NCBI RefSeq assembly: GCF_964355755.1
Contig: NC_092680.1
Span: 11,139,001 to 11,203,000, forward strand
Length of the DNA stretch: 64,000 nucleotides
From: Antedon mediterranea
Lineage: Eukaryota > Echinodermata > Crinoidea > Comatulida > Antedonidae
Direction of reading: 5' to 3'
The position numbers were made by a program, and so were the translations under genes. The notes under the pieces were generated by a model. The model was given only the letters and a program-made list of their open reading frames with translations, ran no database searches and was not told the DNA's origin. Positions 36,031 through 49,028 of this stretch are shown here, in pieces (position 1 is the first letter of the stretch; each line of letters begins with the position of its first letter).

Positions 36031-36631
36031 ATGGTCTAATACGTCTCCAAATGCGATTTGAAGTTTTTCCAAGCACTTTGCTGTTTTTATGTTAACAAGT
36101 TTTTTCGAAAATCACAAAATGGTCTAAAACGTCTTCAAATGCGATTTGAAGCTATTCTGTACACTTTGATGTTTTGTGTGAAAAAGTTTTGTCGAAATGC
36201 TCAAAATGGTCTAAAACGTTTTTAAATACGATATAAAGCTATTTTGTGATCTTTGATGTTTTTGTGTGAAAAGTTTTATCGAAATGCTCAAAATGGTCTA
36301 AAACGGTTTCTAATGCGATTTGAAGCTATTCTGTACCCTTTGAAGTTTTTTGTGAAAAAGTTTTCTCGAAATGCTCAAAATGGTCTAAAAAGTTTTTATA
36401 TACCATATTAAGCTATTTTGTGCACTTTGATGTTTTTTGTGAAAAGTTTTATCGAAATGCTCAAAATGGTCTAAAACGGTTTCTATTGGGATTTTAAGCA
36501 CTTTGATGATTTTGTGTAACCAAGTTTCATCGAAATGTACAAAATGGTCTAAAACGTCTCCAAATGCGATTTGAAGCTATTCTAAGTACTTTTGTGTTTT
36601 TATGTTAACAAGTTTTTTCGAAAATCACAAA
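36031..36631 (+). repeat. 601-bp cassette, copy 8
   Basis: Counterpart of copy 6 at +12,210 bp, with the same CTGTAACACTT insertion in the following M3. Confidence 0.9.
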
Positions 36632-36904
36632 ATGGTCTAAAACGTCTTCAAATGCGATTTGAAGCTATTCTGTAACACTTTTATGTTTTGTGTGAAAAAG
36701 TTTTGTCGAAATTCTCAAAATGGTCTAAAACGTTTTTAAATACGATATTAAGCTGTTTTGTGCACTTTGATGATTTGTGTGAAAAGTTTTAACGAAATGC
36801 TCAAAATGGTCAAAAACGGTTTCTAATGTGATTTTAAGCACTTTGATGTTTTTGTGTAACCAAGTTTTTTCAAAAATCACAAAATGGTCTAAAACGTCTC
36901 CAAA

Positions 36905-39022
36905 TGCGATTTGAAGCTTTTCTAAGCACTTTGGTGTTTTTATGTTAACAAGTTTTTTCGAAAATCACAAAATGGTCTAAAACGTCTCCAAATGCGATTT
37001 GAAGATATTCTGAGCACTTTGGTGTTTTTATGTTAAAAAGTTTTTTCGAAAATCACAAAATAGTCTAAAACGTCTCCAAATGCGATTTGAAGCTATTCTG
37101 TACACTTTGATGTTTTGTGTGAAAAAGTTTTGTCGAAATGCTCAAAATGGTCTAAAACGTTTTTAAAACGATATTAAGCTATTTTGTGCTCTTTGATGTT
37201 TTTGTGTAACCAAGTTTCATCGAAAATCACAAAAAGGTCTAAAACGTCTCAAAATGCGATTTGAAGCTTTTCTAAGCACTTTGGTGTTTTTATGTTAACA
37301 AGTTTTTTCGAAAATCACGAAATGGTCTAAAATGTCTCCAAATGCGATTTGAAGATATTCTGAGCACTAAGGTGTTTTTATGTTAAAAAGTTTTATCGAA
37401 AATCACAAAATGGTCTAAAACGTCTCCAAATGCGATTTGAAGCTCTTCTGTACACTTTGATGTTTTGTGTGAAAAATTTTTGTCGAAATGCTCAAAATGG
37501 TCTAAAACGTTTTTAAATACGATATTAAGCTGTTTTGTGCACTTTGATGATTTGTGTGAAAAGTTTTAACGAAATGCTCAAAATGGTCTAAAACGGTTTC
37601 TAATGTGATTTTAAGCACTTTGATGTTTTTGTGTAACCAAGTTTTATCGAAAATCACAAAATAGTCTAAAACGTCTCCAAATGCGATTTGAAGCTTTTCT
37701 AAGCACTTTGGTGTTTTTATGTTAACAAGTTTTTTCGAAAATCATAAAATGGTCTAAAACGTCTCCAAATGCGATTTGAGGATATTCTGAGCACTTTGGT
37801 GTTTTTTTGTTAAAAAGTTTTTTCGAAAATCACAAAATGGTCTAAAACGACTCCAAATGCGATTTGAAGCTATTCTGTACACTTTGATGTTTTGTGTGAA
37901 AAAGTTTTGTCGAAATGCTCAAAATGGTCTAAAACATTTTTAAATACGATATTAAGCTATTTTGTGATCTTTGATGTTTTTGTGTGAAAAGTTTTATCCA
38001 AATGCTCAAAATGGTCTAAAACGGTTTCTATTGTGATTTTAAGCACTTTGATGATTTTGTGTAACCAAGTTTCATCGAAATGTACAAAATGGTCTAAAAC
38101 GTCTCCAAATGCGATTTGAAGCTATTCTAAGTACTTTTGTGTTTTTATGTTAACAAGTTTTTTCGAAAATCACAAAATGGTCTAAAACGTCTTCAAATGC
38201 GATTTGAAGCTATTCTGTACACTTTGATGTTTTGTGTGAAAAAGTTTTGTCAAAATGCTCAAAATGGTCTAAAACGTTTTTAAAACGATATTTAGCTATT
38301 TTGTGCTCTTTGATGTTTTTGTGTAACCAAGTTTCATCGAAAATCACAACATGGTCTAAAACGTCTCCAAATGCGATTTGAAGCTTTTCTAAGCACTTTT
38401 GTGTTTTTATGTTAACAAGTTTTTTCGAAAATCACAAAATGGTCTAAAACGTCTCCAAATGCGATTTGAAGCTCTTCTGTACACTTTGATGTTTTGTTTG
38501 AAAAAGTTTTGTCGAAATTCTCAAAATGGTCTAAAACGTTTTTAAATACGATATTAAGCTGTTTTGTGCACTTTGATGATTTGTGTGAAAAGTTTTAACG
38601 AAATGCTCAAAATGGTCTAAAACGGTTTCTAATGTGATTTTAAGCACTTTGATGTTTTTGTGTAACCAAGTTTTTTCGAAAATCACAAAATAGTCTAAAA
38701 CGTCTCCAAATGCGATTTGAAGCTTTTCTAAGCACTTTGGTGTTTTTATGTTAACAAGTTTTTTCGAAAATCACAAAATGGTCTAAAACGTCTCCAAATG
38801 CGATTTGAAGCTATTCTAAGTACTTTTGTGTTTTTATGTTAACAAGTTTTTTCGAAAATCACAAAATGGTCTAAAACGTCTCCAAATGCGATTTAAAGCT
38901 CTTCTGTACACTTTGATGTTTTGTGTGAAAAAGTTTTGTCGAAATGCTCAAAATGGTCTAAAACGTTTTCAAATACGATATTAAGCTGTTTTGTGCACTT
39001 TGATGATTTGTGTGAAAAGTTT
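36905..39022 (+). repeat. Nested duplication copy (offset 10,055)
   Basis: Partner of 26850-28967. It overlaps the right part of the 12,210-bp copy, because 24.7-25.5 kb and 26.9-27.7 kb are themselves related. At 39022 the match changes to offset 12,637. Confidence 0.82.
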
Positions 39023-41377
39023 TAACGAAATGCTCAAAATGGTCTAAAACGGTTTCTAATGTGATTTTAAGCACTTTGGTGTTTTTATGTTAACAAGTTT
39101 TTTCGAAAATCACAAAATGGTCTAAAACGTCTCCAAATGCGATTTGAGGATATTCTGAGAACTTTGGTGTTTTTTTGTTAAAAAGTTTTTTCGAAAATCA
39201 CAAAATGGTCTAAAACGTCTCCAAATGCGATTTGAAGCTATTCTGTACACTTTGATGTTTTGTGTGAAAAAGTTTTGTCGAAATGCTCAAAATGGTCTAA
39301 AACGTTTTTAAATACGATATTAAGCTATTTTGTGATCTTTGATGTTTTTGTGTGAAAAGTTTTATCGAAATGCTCAAAATGGTCTAAAACGTTTTTAAAA
39401 CGATATTAAGCTATTTTGTGCTCTTTGATGTTTTTGTGTAACCAAGTTTCATCGAAAATCACAAAATGGTCTAAAACGTCGCCAAATGCGATTTGAAGCT
39501 TTTCTAAGCACTTTGGTGTTTTTATGTTAACAAGTTTTTTCGAAAATCACAAAATGGTCTAAAACGTCTCCAAATGCGATTTGAAGATATTCTGAGCTCT
39601 TTGGTGTTTTTATGTTAAAAAGTTTTTTCGAAAATCACAAAATAGTCTAAAACGTCTCCAAATGCGATTTGAAGCTATTCTGTACACTTTGATGTTTTGT
39701 GTGAAAAAGTTTTGTCGAAATGCTCAAAATGGTCTAAAACGTTTTTAAAACGATATTAAGCTATTTTGTGCTCTTTGATGTTTTTGTGTAACCAAGTTTC
39801 ATCGAAAATCACAAAATGGTCTAAAACGTCTCAAAATGCGATTTGAAGCTTTTCTAAGCACTTTGGTGTTTTTATGTTAACAAGTTTTTTCGAAAATCAC
39901 GAAATGGTCTAAAATGTCTCCAAATGCGATTTGAAGATATTCTGAGCACTTTGGGGTTTTTATGTTAAAAAGTTTTTTCGAAAATCACAAAATGGTCTAA
40001 AACGTCTCCAAATGCGATTTGAAGCTCTTCTGTACACTTTGATGTTTTGTGTGAAAAAGTTTTGTCGAAATGCTCAAAATGGTCTAAAACGTTTTTAAAT
40101 ACGATATTAAGCTGTTTTGTGCACTTTGATGATTTGTGTGAAAAGTTTTAACGAAATGCTCAAAATGGTCTAAAACGGTTTCTAATGTGATTTTAAGCAC
40201 TTTGATGTTTTTGTGTAACCAAGTTTTTTCGAAAATCACAAAATAGTCTAAAACGTCTCCAAATGCGATTTGAAGCTTTTCTAAGCACTTTGGTGTTTTT
40301 ATGTTAACAAGTTTTTTCGAAAATCACAAAATGGTCTAAAACGTCTCCAAATGCGATTTGAGGATATTCTGAGCACTTTGGTGTTTTTTTGTTAAAAAGT
40401 TTGTTCGAAAATCACAAAATGGTCTAAAACGTCTCCAAATGCGATTTGAAGCTATTCTGTACACTTTGATGTTTTGTGTGAAAAAGTTTTGTCGAAATGC
40501 TCAAAATGGTCTAAAACGTTTTTAAATACGATATTAAGCTATTTTGTGATCTTTGATGTTTTTGTGTGAAAAGTTTTATCGAAATGCTCAAAATGGTCTA
40601 AAACGGTTTCTATTGTGATTTTAAGCACTTTGATGATTTTGTGTAACCAAGTTTCATCGAAATGTACAAAATGGTCTAAAACGTCTCCAAATGCGATTTG
40701 AAGCTATTCTAAGTACTTTTGTGTTTTTATGTTAACAAGTTTTTTCGAAAATCACAAAATGGTCTAAAACGTCTTCAAATGCGATTTGAAGCTATTCTGT
40801 ACACTTTGATGTTTTGTGTGAAAAAGTTTTGTCAAAATGCTCAAAATGGTCTAAAACGTTTTTAAAACGATATTAAGCTATTTTGTGCTCTTTGATGTTT
40901 TTGTGTAACCAAGTTTCATCGAAAATCACAAAATGGTCTAAAACGTCTCCAAATGCGATTTGAAGCTTTTCTAAGCACTTTGGTGTTTTTATGTTAACAA
41001 GTTTTTTCGAAAATCACAAAATGGTCTAAATCGTCTCCAAATGCGATTTGAAGCTCTTCTGTACACTTTGATGTTTTGTTTGAAAAAGTTTTGTCGAAAT
41101 TCTCAAAATGGTCTAAAACGTTTTTAAATACGATATTAAGCTGTTTTGTGCACTTTGATGATTTGTGTGAAAAGTTTTAACGAAATGCTCAAAATGGTCT
41201 AAAACGGTTTCTAATGTGATTTTAAGCACTTTGATGTTTTTGTGTAACCAAGTTTTTTCGAAAATCACAAAATAGTCTAAAACGTCTCCAAATGCGATTT
41301 GAAGCTTTTCTAAGCACTTTGGTGTTTTTATGTTAACAAGTTTTTTCGAAAATCACAAAATGGTCGAAAACGTCTCA
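38707..41377 (+). repeat. Nested duplication copy (offset 12,637)
   Basis: Matches about 26070-28740 at 12,637 bp, which is 12,210 plus one 427-bp pentamer. Shared marks are TCTGAGAACTTTGG (26519/39156), GTCGCCAAATG (26842/39479) and the fused M5/M1 monomer at 26402/39039. Similarity falls to the right, where several markers (AACGACTCC, ATCCAAATGC, ACAACATGG) are absent. Confidence 0.75.
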
Positions 41378-43029
41378 AAATGCGATTTGAGGATATTCTG
41401 AGCACTTTGGTGTTTTTTTGTTAAAAAGTTTTTTCGAAAATCACAAAATGGTCTAAAACGTCTCCAAATGCGATTTGAAGCTATTCTGTACACTTTGATG
41501 TTTTGTGTGAAAAAGTTTTGTCGAAATGCTCAAAATGGTCTAAAACGTTTTTAAATACGATATTAAGCTATTTTGTGATCTTTGATGTTTTTGTGTGAAA
41601 AGTTTTATCGAAATGCTCAAAATGGTCTAAAACGTTTTTAAAACGATATTAAGCTATTTTGTGCTCTTTGATGTTTTTGTGTAACCAAGTTTCATCGAAA
41701 ATCACAAAATGGTCTAAAACGTCGCCAAATGCGATTTGAAGCTATTCTGTACACTTTGATGTTTTGTGTGAAAAAGTTTTGTCGAAATGCTCAAAATGGT
41801 CTAAAACGTTTTTAAAACGATATTAAGCTATTTTGTGCTCTTTGATGTTTTTGTGTAACCAAGTTTCATCGAAAATCACAAAATGGTCTAAAACGTCTCC
41901 AAATGCGATTTGAAGCTTTTCTAAGCACTTTGGTGTTTTTATGTTAACAAGTTTTTTCGAAAATCACAAAATGGTCTAAAACGTCTCCAAATGCGATTTG
42001 AAGCTCTTCTGTACACTTTGATGTTTTGTTTGAAAAAGTTTTGTCGAAATTTTCAAAATGGTCTAAAACGTTTTTAAATACGATATTAAGCTGTTTTGTG
42101 CACTTTGATGATTTGTGTGAAAAGTTTTAACGAAATGCTCAAAATGGTCAAAAACGGTTTCTAATGTGATTTTAAGCACTTTGATGTTTTTGTGTAACCA
42201 AGTTTTTTCAAAAATTTCAAAATGGTCTAAAACGTCTCCAAATGCGATTTGAAGCTTTTCTAAGCACTTTGGTGTTTTTATGTTAACAAGTTTTTTCGAA
42301 AATCACAAAATGGTCTAAAACGTCTCCAAATGCGATTTGAAGATATTCTGAGCACTTTGGTGTTTTTATGTTAAAAAGTTTTTTCGAAAATCACAAAATA
42401 GTCTAAAACGTCTCCAAATGCGATTTGAAGCTATTCTGTACACTTTGATGTTTTGTGTGAAAAAGTTTTGTCGAAATGCTCAAAATGGTCTAAAACGTTT
42501 TTAAAACGATATTATTAAGCTATTTTGTGCTCTTTGATGTTTTTGTGTAACCAAGTTTCATCGAAAATCACAAAATGGTCTAAAACGTCTCAAAATGCGA
42601 TTTGAAGCTTTTCTAAGCACTTTGGTGTTTTTATCTTAACAAGTTTTTTCGAAAATCACGAAATGGTCTAAAATGTCTCCAAATGCGATTTGAAGATATT
42701 CTGAGCACTTTGGTGTTTTTATGTTAAAAAGTTTTTTCGAAAATCACAAAATGGTCTAAAACGTCTCCAAATGCGATTTGAAGCTCTTCTGTACACTTTG
42801 ATGTTTTGTGTGAAAAAGTTTTGTCGAAATGCTCAAAATGGTCTAAAACGTTTTTAAATACGATATTAAGCTATTTTGTGATCTTTGATGTTTTTGTGTG
42901 AAAAGTTTTATCGAAATGCTCAAAATGGTCTAAAACGTTTTTAAAACGATATTAAGCTATTTTGTGCTCTTTGATGTTTTTGTGTAACCAAGTTTCATCG
43001 AAAATCACAAAATGGTCTAAAACGTCGCC

Positions 43030-44120
43030 AAATGCGATTTGAAGCTATTCTGTACACTTTGATGTTTTGTGTGAAAAAGTTTTGTCGAAATGCTCAAAAT
43101 GGTCTAAAACGTTTTTAAATACGATATTAAGCTATTTTGTGATCTTTGATGTTTTTGTGTGAAAAGTTTTATCAAAATGCTCAAAATGGTCTGAAACGGT
43201 TTCTAATGCGATTTGAAGCTATTCTGTACACTTTGAAGTTTTGTGTGAAAAAGTTTTCTCGAAATGCTCAAAATGGTCTAAAACGTTTTTATATACCATA
43301 TTAAGCTATTTTGTGCACTTTGATGTTTTTTTTGAAAAGTTTTATCGAAATGCTCAAAATGGTCTAAAACGGTTTCTATTGGGATTTTAAGCACTTTGAT
43401 GATTTTGTGTAACCAAGTTTCATCGAAAATCACAAAATGGTCTAAAACGTCTCCAAATGCGATTTGAAGCTTTTCTAAGCACTTTTGTGTTTTTATGTTA
43501 ACAAGTTTTTTCGAAAATCACACAATGGTCTAAAACGTCTTCAAATGCGATTTGAAGCTATTCTGTACACTTTTATGTTTTGTGTGAAAAAGTTTTGTCG
43601 AAATTCTCAAAATGGTCTAAAACGTTTTTAAATACGATATTAAGCTGTTTTGTGCACTTTGATGATTTGTGTGAAAAGTTTTAACGAAATGCTCAAAATG
43701 GTCTAAAACGGTTTCTAATGTGATTTTAAGCACTTTGATGTTTTTGTGTAACCAAGTTTTTTCGAAAATCACAAAATAGTCTAAAACGTCTCCAAATGCG
43801 ATTTGAAGCTTTTCTAAGCACTTTGGTGTTTTTATGTTAACAAGTTTTTTCGAAAATCACAAAATGGTCTAAAACGTCTCCAAATGCGATTTGAGGATAT
43901 TCTGAGCACTTTGGTGTTTTTTTGTTAAAAAGTTTTTTCGAAAATCACAAAATGGTCTAAAACGTCTCCAAATGCGATTTGAAGCTATTCTGTACACTTT
44001 GATGTTTTGTGTGAAAAAGTTTTGTCGAAATGCTCAAAATGGTCTAAAACGTTTTTAAATACGATATTAAGCTATTTTGTGATCTTTGATGTTTTTGTGT
44101 GAAAAGTTTTATCGAAATGC
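43030..44120 (+). repeat. Segment D, copy 1 (~1.1 kb, partner at +3,965)
   Basis: Matches 46995-48085: TTATCAAAATGCTC, TGGTCTGAAACGG, GAAGTTTTGTGTG and TTTTTTTTGAAAAG follow in the same order. Private differences include CACACAATGG at 43521. It ends where M6 here replaces M8 in the partner. Confidence 0.8.
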
Positions 44121-44229
44121 TCAAAATGGTCTAAAACGTTTTTAAAACGATATTAAGCTATTTTGTGCTCTTTGATGTTTTTGTGTAACCAAGTTTCATC
44201 GAAAATCACAAAATGGTCTAAAACGTCGC

Positions 44230-46125
44230 CAAATGCGATTTGAAGCTTTTCTAAGCACTTTGGTGTTTTTATGTTAACAAGTTTTTTCGAAAATCACGAA
44301 ATGGTCTAAAATATCTCCAAATGCGATTTGAAGATATTCTGAGCACTTTGGTGTTTTTATGTTAAAAAGTTTTTTCGAAAATCACAAAATGGTCTAAAAC
44401 GTCTCCAAACGCGATTTGAAGCTCTTCTGTACACTTTGATGTTTTGTGTGAAAAAGTTTTGTCGAAATTCTCAAAATGGTCTAAAACGTTTTTAAATACG
44501 ATATTAAGCTGTTTTGTGCACTTTGATGATTTGTGTGAAAAGTTTTAACGAAATGCTCAAAATTGTCAAAAACGGTTTCTAATGTGATTTTAAGCACTTT
44601 GATGTTTTTGTGTAACCAAGTTTTTTCAAAAATCACAAAATGGTCTAAAACGTCTCCAAATGCGATTTGAAGCTTTTCTAAGCACTTTGGTGTTTTTATG
44701 TTAACAAGTTTTTTCGAAAATCACAAAATGGTCTAAAACGTCTCCAAATGCGATTTGAAGATATTCTGAGCACTTTGGTGTTTTTATGTTAAAAAAAGTT
44801 TTTTCGAAAATCACAAAATAGTCTAAAACGTCTCCAAATGCGATTTGAAGCTATTCTGTACACTTTGATGTTTTGTGTGAAAAAGTTTTGTCGAAATGCT
44901 CAAAATGGTCTAAAACGTTTTTAAAACGATATTATTAAGCTATTTTGTGCTCTTTGATGTTTTTGTGTAACCAAGTTTCATCGAAAATCACAAAATGGTC
45001 TAAAACGTCTCAAAATGCGATTTGAAGCTTTTCTAAGCACTTTGGTGTTTTTATCTTAACAAGTTTTTTCGAAAATCACGAAATGGTCTAAAATGTCTCC
45101 AAATGCGATTTGAAGATATTCTGAGCACTTTGGTGTTTTTATGTTAAAAAGTTTTTTCGAAAATCACAAAATGGTCTAAAACGTCTCCAAACGCGATTTG
45201 AAGCTCTTCTGTACACTTTTATGTTTTGTGTGAAAAAGTTTTGTCGAAATGCTCAAAATGGTCTAAGACGTTTTTAAATACGATATTAGGCTGTTTTGTG
45301 CACTTTGATGATTTGTGTGAAAAGTTTTAACGAAATGCTCAAAATGGTCAAAAACGGTTTCTAATGTGATTTTAAGCACTTTGATGTTTTTGTGTAACCA
45401 AGTTTTTTCAAAAATCACAAAATGGTCTAAAACGTCTCCAAATGCGATTTGAAGCTTTTCTAAGCACTTTGGTGTTTTTATGTTAACAAGTTTTTTCGAA
45501 AATCACAAAATGGTCTAAAACGTCTCCAAATGCGATTTGAAGATATTCTGAGCACTTTGGTGTTTTTATGTTAAAAAGTTTTTTCGAAAATCACAAAATA
45601 GTCTAAAACGTCTCCAAATGCGATTTGAAGCTATTCTGTACACTTTGATGTTTTGTGTGAAAATGTTTTGTCGAAATGCTCAAAATGGTCTAAAACGTTT
45701 TTAAAACGATATTATTAAGCTATTTTGTGCTCTTTGATGTTTTTGTGTAACCAAGTTTCATCGAAAATCACAAAATGGTCTAAAACGTCTCAAAATGCGA
45801 TTTGAAGCTTTTCTAAGCACTTTGGTGTTTTTATCTTAACAAGTTTTTTCGAAAATCACGAAATGGTCTAAAATGTCTCCAAATGCGATTTGAAGATATT
45901 CTGAGCACTTTGGTGTTTTTATGTTAAAAAGTTTTTTCGAAAATCACAAAATGGTCTAAAACGTCTCCAAATGCGATTTGAAGCTCTTCTGTACACTTTT
46001 ATGTTTTGTGTGAAAAAGTTTTGTCGAAATGCTCAAAATGGTCTAAAACGTTTTTAAATACGATATTAGGCTGTTTTGTGCACTTTGATGATTTGTGTGA
46101 AAAGTTTTAACGAAATGCTCAAAAT
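44230..46125 (+). repeat. Local tandem amplification, ~780-bp nine-monomer unit
   Basis: About 2.4 copies at a 780-bp period, order M6-M1-M2-M3-M4-M5-M1-M2-M3. Marks are GATATTATTAAG (an ATT duplication at 44931 and 45711), TTTATCTTAAC (45051 and 45831), CCAAACGCG (44406 and 45187) and GATATTAGGCTG. A related single copy with the ATT duplication and TATCTTAAC is at about 42120-42850. The copy near 44789 has two extra A residues (TTAAAAAAAG). Confidence 0.82.
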
Positions 46126-46891
46126 GGTCTAAAACGGTTTCTAATGTGATTTTAAGCACTTTGATGTTTTTGTGTAACCAAGTTTTTTCGAAAATCACAA
46201 AATAGTCTAAAACGTCTCCAAATGCGATTTGAAGCTTTTCTAAGCACTTTGGTGTTTTTATGTTAACAAGTTTTTTCGAAAATCACAAAATGGTCTAAAA
46301 CGTCTCCAAATGCGATTTGAGGATATTCTGAGCACTTTGGTGTTTTTTTGTTAAAAAGTTTTTTCGAAAATCACAAAATGGTCTAAAACGTCTCCAAATG
46401 CGATTTGAAGCTATTCTGTACACTTTGATGTTTTGTGTGAAAAAGTTTTGTCGAAATGCTCAAAATGGTCTAAAACGTTTTTAAATACGATATTAAGCTA
46501 TTTTGTGATCTTTGATGTTTTTGTGTGAAAAGTTTTATCGAAATGCTCAAAATGGTCTAAAACGGTTTCTATTGTGATTTTAAGCACTTTGATGATTTTG
46601 TGTAACCAAGTTTCATCGAAATGTACAAAATGGTCTAAAACGTCTCCAAATGCGATTTGAAGCTATTCTAAGTACTTTTGTGTTTTTATGTTAACAAGTT
46701 TTTTCGAAAATCACAAAATGGTCTAAAACGTCTCAAAATGCGATTTGAAGCTATTCTGTACACTTTGATGTTTTGTGTGAAAAAGTTTTGTCGAAATGCT
46801 CAAAATGGTCTAAAACGTTTTTAAAACGATATTAAGCTATTTTGTGGTCTTTGATGTTTTTGTGTAACCAAGTTTCATCGAAATCAACAAA

Positions 46892-47489
46892 ATGGTCTAA
46901 TACGTCTCCAAATGCGATTTGAAGCTTTTCCAAGCTTTTTGCTGTTTTTATGTTAAGTTTTTTCGAAAATCACAAAATGGTCTAAAACGTCTTCAAATGC
47001 GATTTGAAGCTATTCTGTACACTTTGATGTTTTGTGTGAAAAAGTTTTGTCGAAATGCTCAAAATGGTCTAAAACGTTTTTAAATACGATATTAAGCTAT
47101 TTTGTGATCTTTGATGTTTTTGTGTGAAAAGTTTTATCAAAATGCTCAAAATGGTCTGAAACGGTTTCTAATGCGATTTGAAGCTATTCTGTACACTTTG
47201 AAGTTTTGTGTGAAAAAGTTTTCTCGAAATGCTCAAAATGGTCTAAAACGTTTTTATATACCATATTAAGCTATTTTGTGCACTTTGATGTTTTTTTTGA
47301 AAAGTTTTATCGAAATGCTCAAAATGGTCTAAAACGGTTTCTATTGGGATTTTAAGCACTTTGATGATTTTGTGTAACCAAGTTTCATCGAAAATCACAA
47401 AATGGTCTAAAACGTCTCCAAATGCGATTTGAAGCTTTTCTAAGCACTTTTGTGTTTCTATGTTAACAAGTTTTTTCGAAAATCACAAA
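46892..47489 (+). repeat. Divergent cassette (598 bp)
   Basis: Same class order, but M11 has CTTTTCCAAGCTTTTTGCTG and ATGTTAAGTTTT (3 bp lost against ATGTTAACAAGTTTT). M7 has GATATTAAGC, the next core is TGGTCTGAAACGG, M10 has ACTTTGAAGTTTTGTGTG, M9 has TTTTTTTTGAAAAG, and the last monomer is M1 rather than M1'. This looks like an older or independently evolved cassette lineage. Its M7-to-M1 part matches 43.0-43.5 kb at offset 3,965. Confidence 0.8.
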
Positions 47490-48085
47490 ATGGTCTAAAA
47501 CGTCTTCAAATGCGATTTGAAGCTATTCTGTACACTTATATGTTTTGTGTGAAAAAGTTTTGTCGAAATTCTCAAAATGGTCTAAAACGTTTTTAAATAC
47601 GATATTAAGCTGTTTTGTGCACTTTGATGATTGGTGTGAAAAGTTTTAACGAAATGCTCAAAATGGTCTAAAACGGTTTCTAATGTGATTTTAAGCACTT
47701 TGATGTTTTTGTGTAACCAAGTTTTTTCGAAAATCACAAAATAGTCTAAAACGTCTCCAAATGCGATTTGAAGCTTTTCTAAGCACTTTGGTGTTTTTAT
47801 GTTAACAAGTTTTTTCGAAAATCACAAAATGGTCTAAAACGTCTCCAAATGCGATTTGAGGATATTCTGAGCACTTTGGTGTTTTTTTGTTAAAAAGTTT
47901 TTTCGAAAATAACAAAATGGTCTAAAACGTCTCCAAATGCGATTTGAAGCTATTCTGTACACTTTGATGTTTTGTGTGAAAAAGTTTTGTCGAAATGCTC
48001 AAAATGGTCTAAAACGTTTTTAAATACGATATTAAGCTATTTTGTGATCTTTGATGTTTTTGTGTGAAAAGTTTTATCGAAATGC
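46995..48085 (+). repeat. Segment D, copy 2
   Basis: Partner of 43030-44120. Private changes are GTGTTTCTATG near 47455, CACTTATATG near 47535, GATTGGTGTG near 47629 and AAATAACAAAATGG near 47909. The divergent 598-bp cassette runs into it. Confidence 0.8.
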
Positions 48086-48769
48086 TCAAAATGGTCTAAA
48101 ACGGTTTCTATTGTGATTTTAAGCACTTTGATGATTTTGTGTAACCAAGTTTCATCGAAATGTACAAAATGGTCTAAAACGTCTCCAAATGCGATTTGAA
48201 GCTATTCTAAGTACTTTTGTGTTTTTATGTTAACAAGTTTTTTCGAAAATCACAAAATGGTCTAAAACGTCTTCAAATGCGATTTGAAGCTATTCTGTAC
48301 ACTTTGATGTTTTGTGTGAAAAAGTTTTGTCAAAATGCTCAAAATGGTCTAAAACGTTTTTAAAACGATATTAAGCTATTTTGTGCTCTTTGATGTTTTT
48401 GTGTAACCAAGTTTCATCGAAAATCACAAAATGGTCTAAAACGTCTCCAAATGCGATTTGAAGCTTTTCTAAGCACTTTGGTGTTTTTATGTTAACAAGT
48501 TTTTTCGAAAATCACAAAATGGTCTAAAACGTCTCCAAATGCGATTTGAAGCTCTTCTGTACACTTTGATGTTCTGTGTGAAAAAGTTTTGTCGAAATTC
48601 TCAAAATGGTCTAAAAGGTTTTTAAATACGATATTAAGCTGTTTTGTGCACTTTGATGATTTGTGTGAAAAGTTTTAACGAAATGCTCAAAATGGTCTAA
48701 AACGGTTTCTAATGTGATTTTAAGCACTTTGATGTTTTTGTGTAACCAAGTTTTTTCGAAAATCACAAA

Positions 48770-49028
48770 ATGGTCTAATACGTCTCCAAATGCGATTTGA
48801 AGCTTTTCCAAGCACTTTGCTGTTTTTATGTTAAGTTTTTTCGAAAATCACAAAATGGTCTAAAACGTCTTCAAATGCGATTTGAAGCTATTCTGTACAC
48901 TTTGATGTTTTGTGTGAAAAAGTTTTGTCGAAATGCTCAAAATGGTCTAAAACGTTTTTAAATACGATATTAAGCTATTTTGTTATCTTTGATGTTTTTG
49001 TGTGAAAAGTTTTATCAAAATGCTCAAA
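48770..49028 (+). repeat. Partial divergent cassette (M11-M3-M7)
   Basis: M11 with the same 3-bp loss (ATGTTAAGTTTT) follows an M5 rather than an M6. M3 and M7 (TTTTGTTATC) come next, then an M10/M3 chimera at 49029-49115 that begins GGTTTCTAATGCG and ends TTTTTTCAAAATGCTC. The cassette is broken there and an M6 follows. Confidence 0.78.

Larger units (their letters stand above)
30591..37758 (+). repeat. Large duplication, copy 2
   Basis: Partner of 18381-25548. The run to about 33807 also matches 57325-60540 (offset 26,734). Past 37758 the sequence switches to match 27.7 kb at offset 10,055. Confidence 0.88.
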
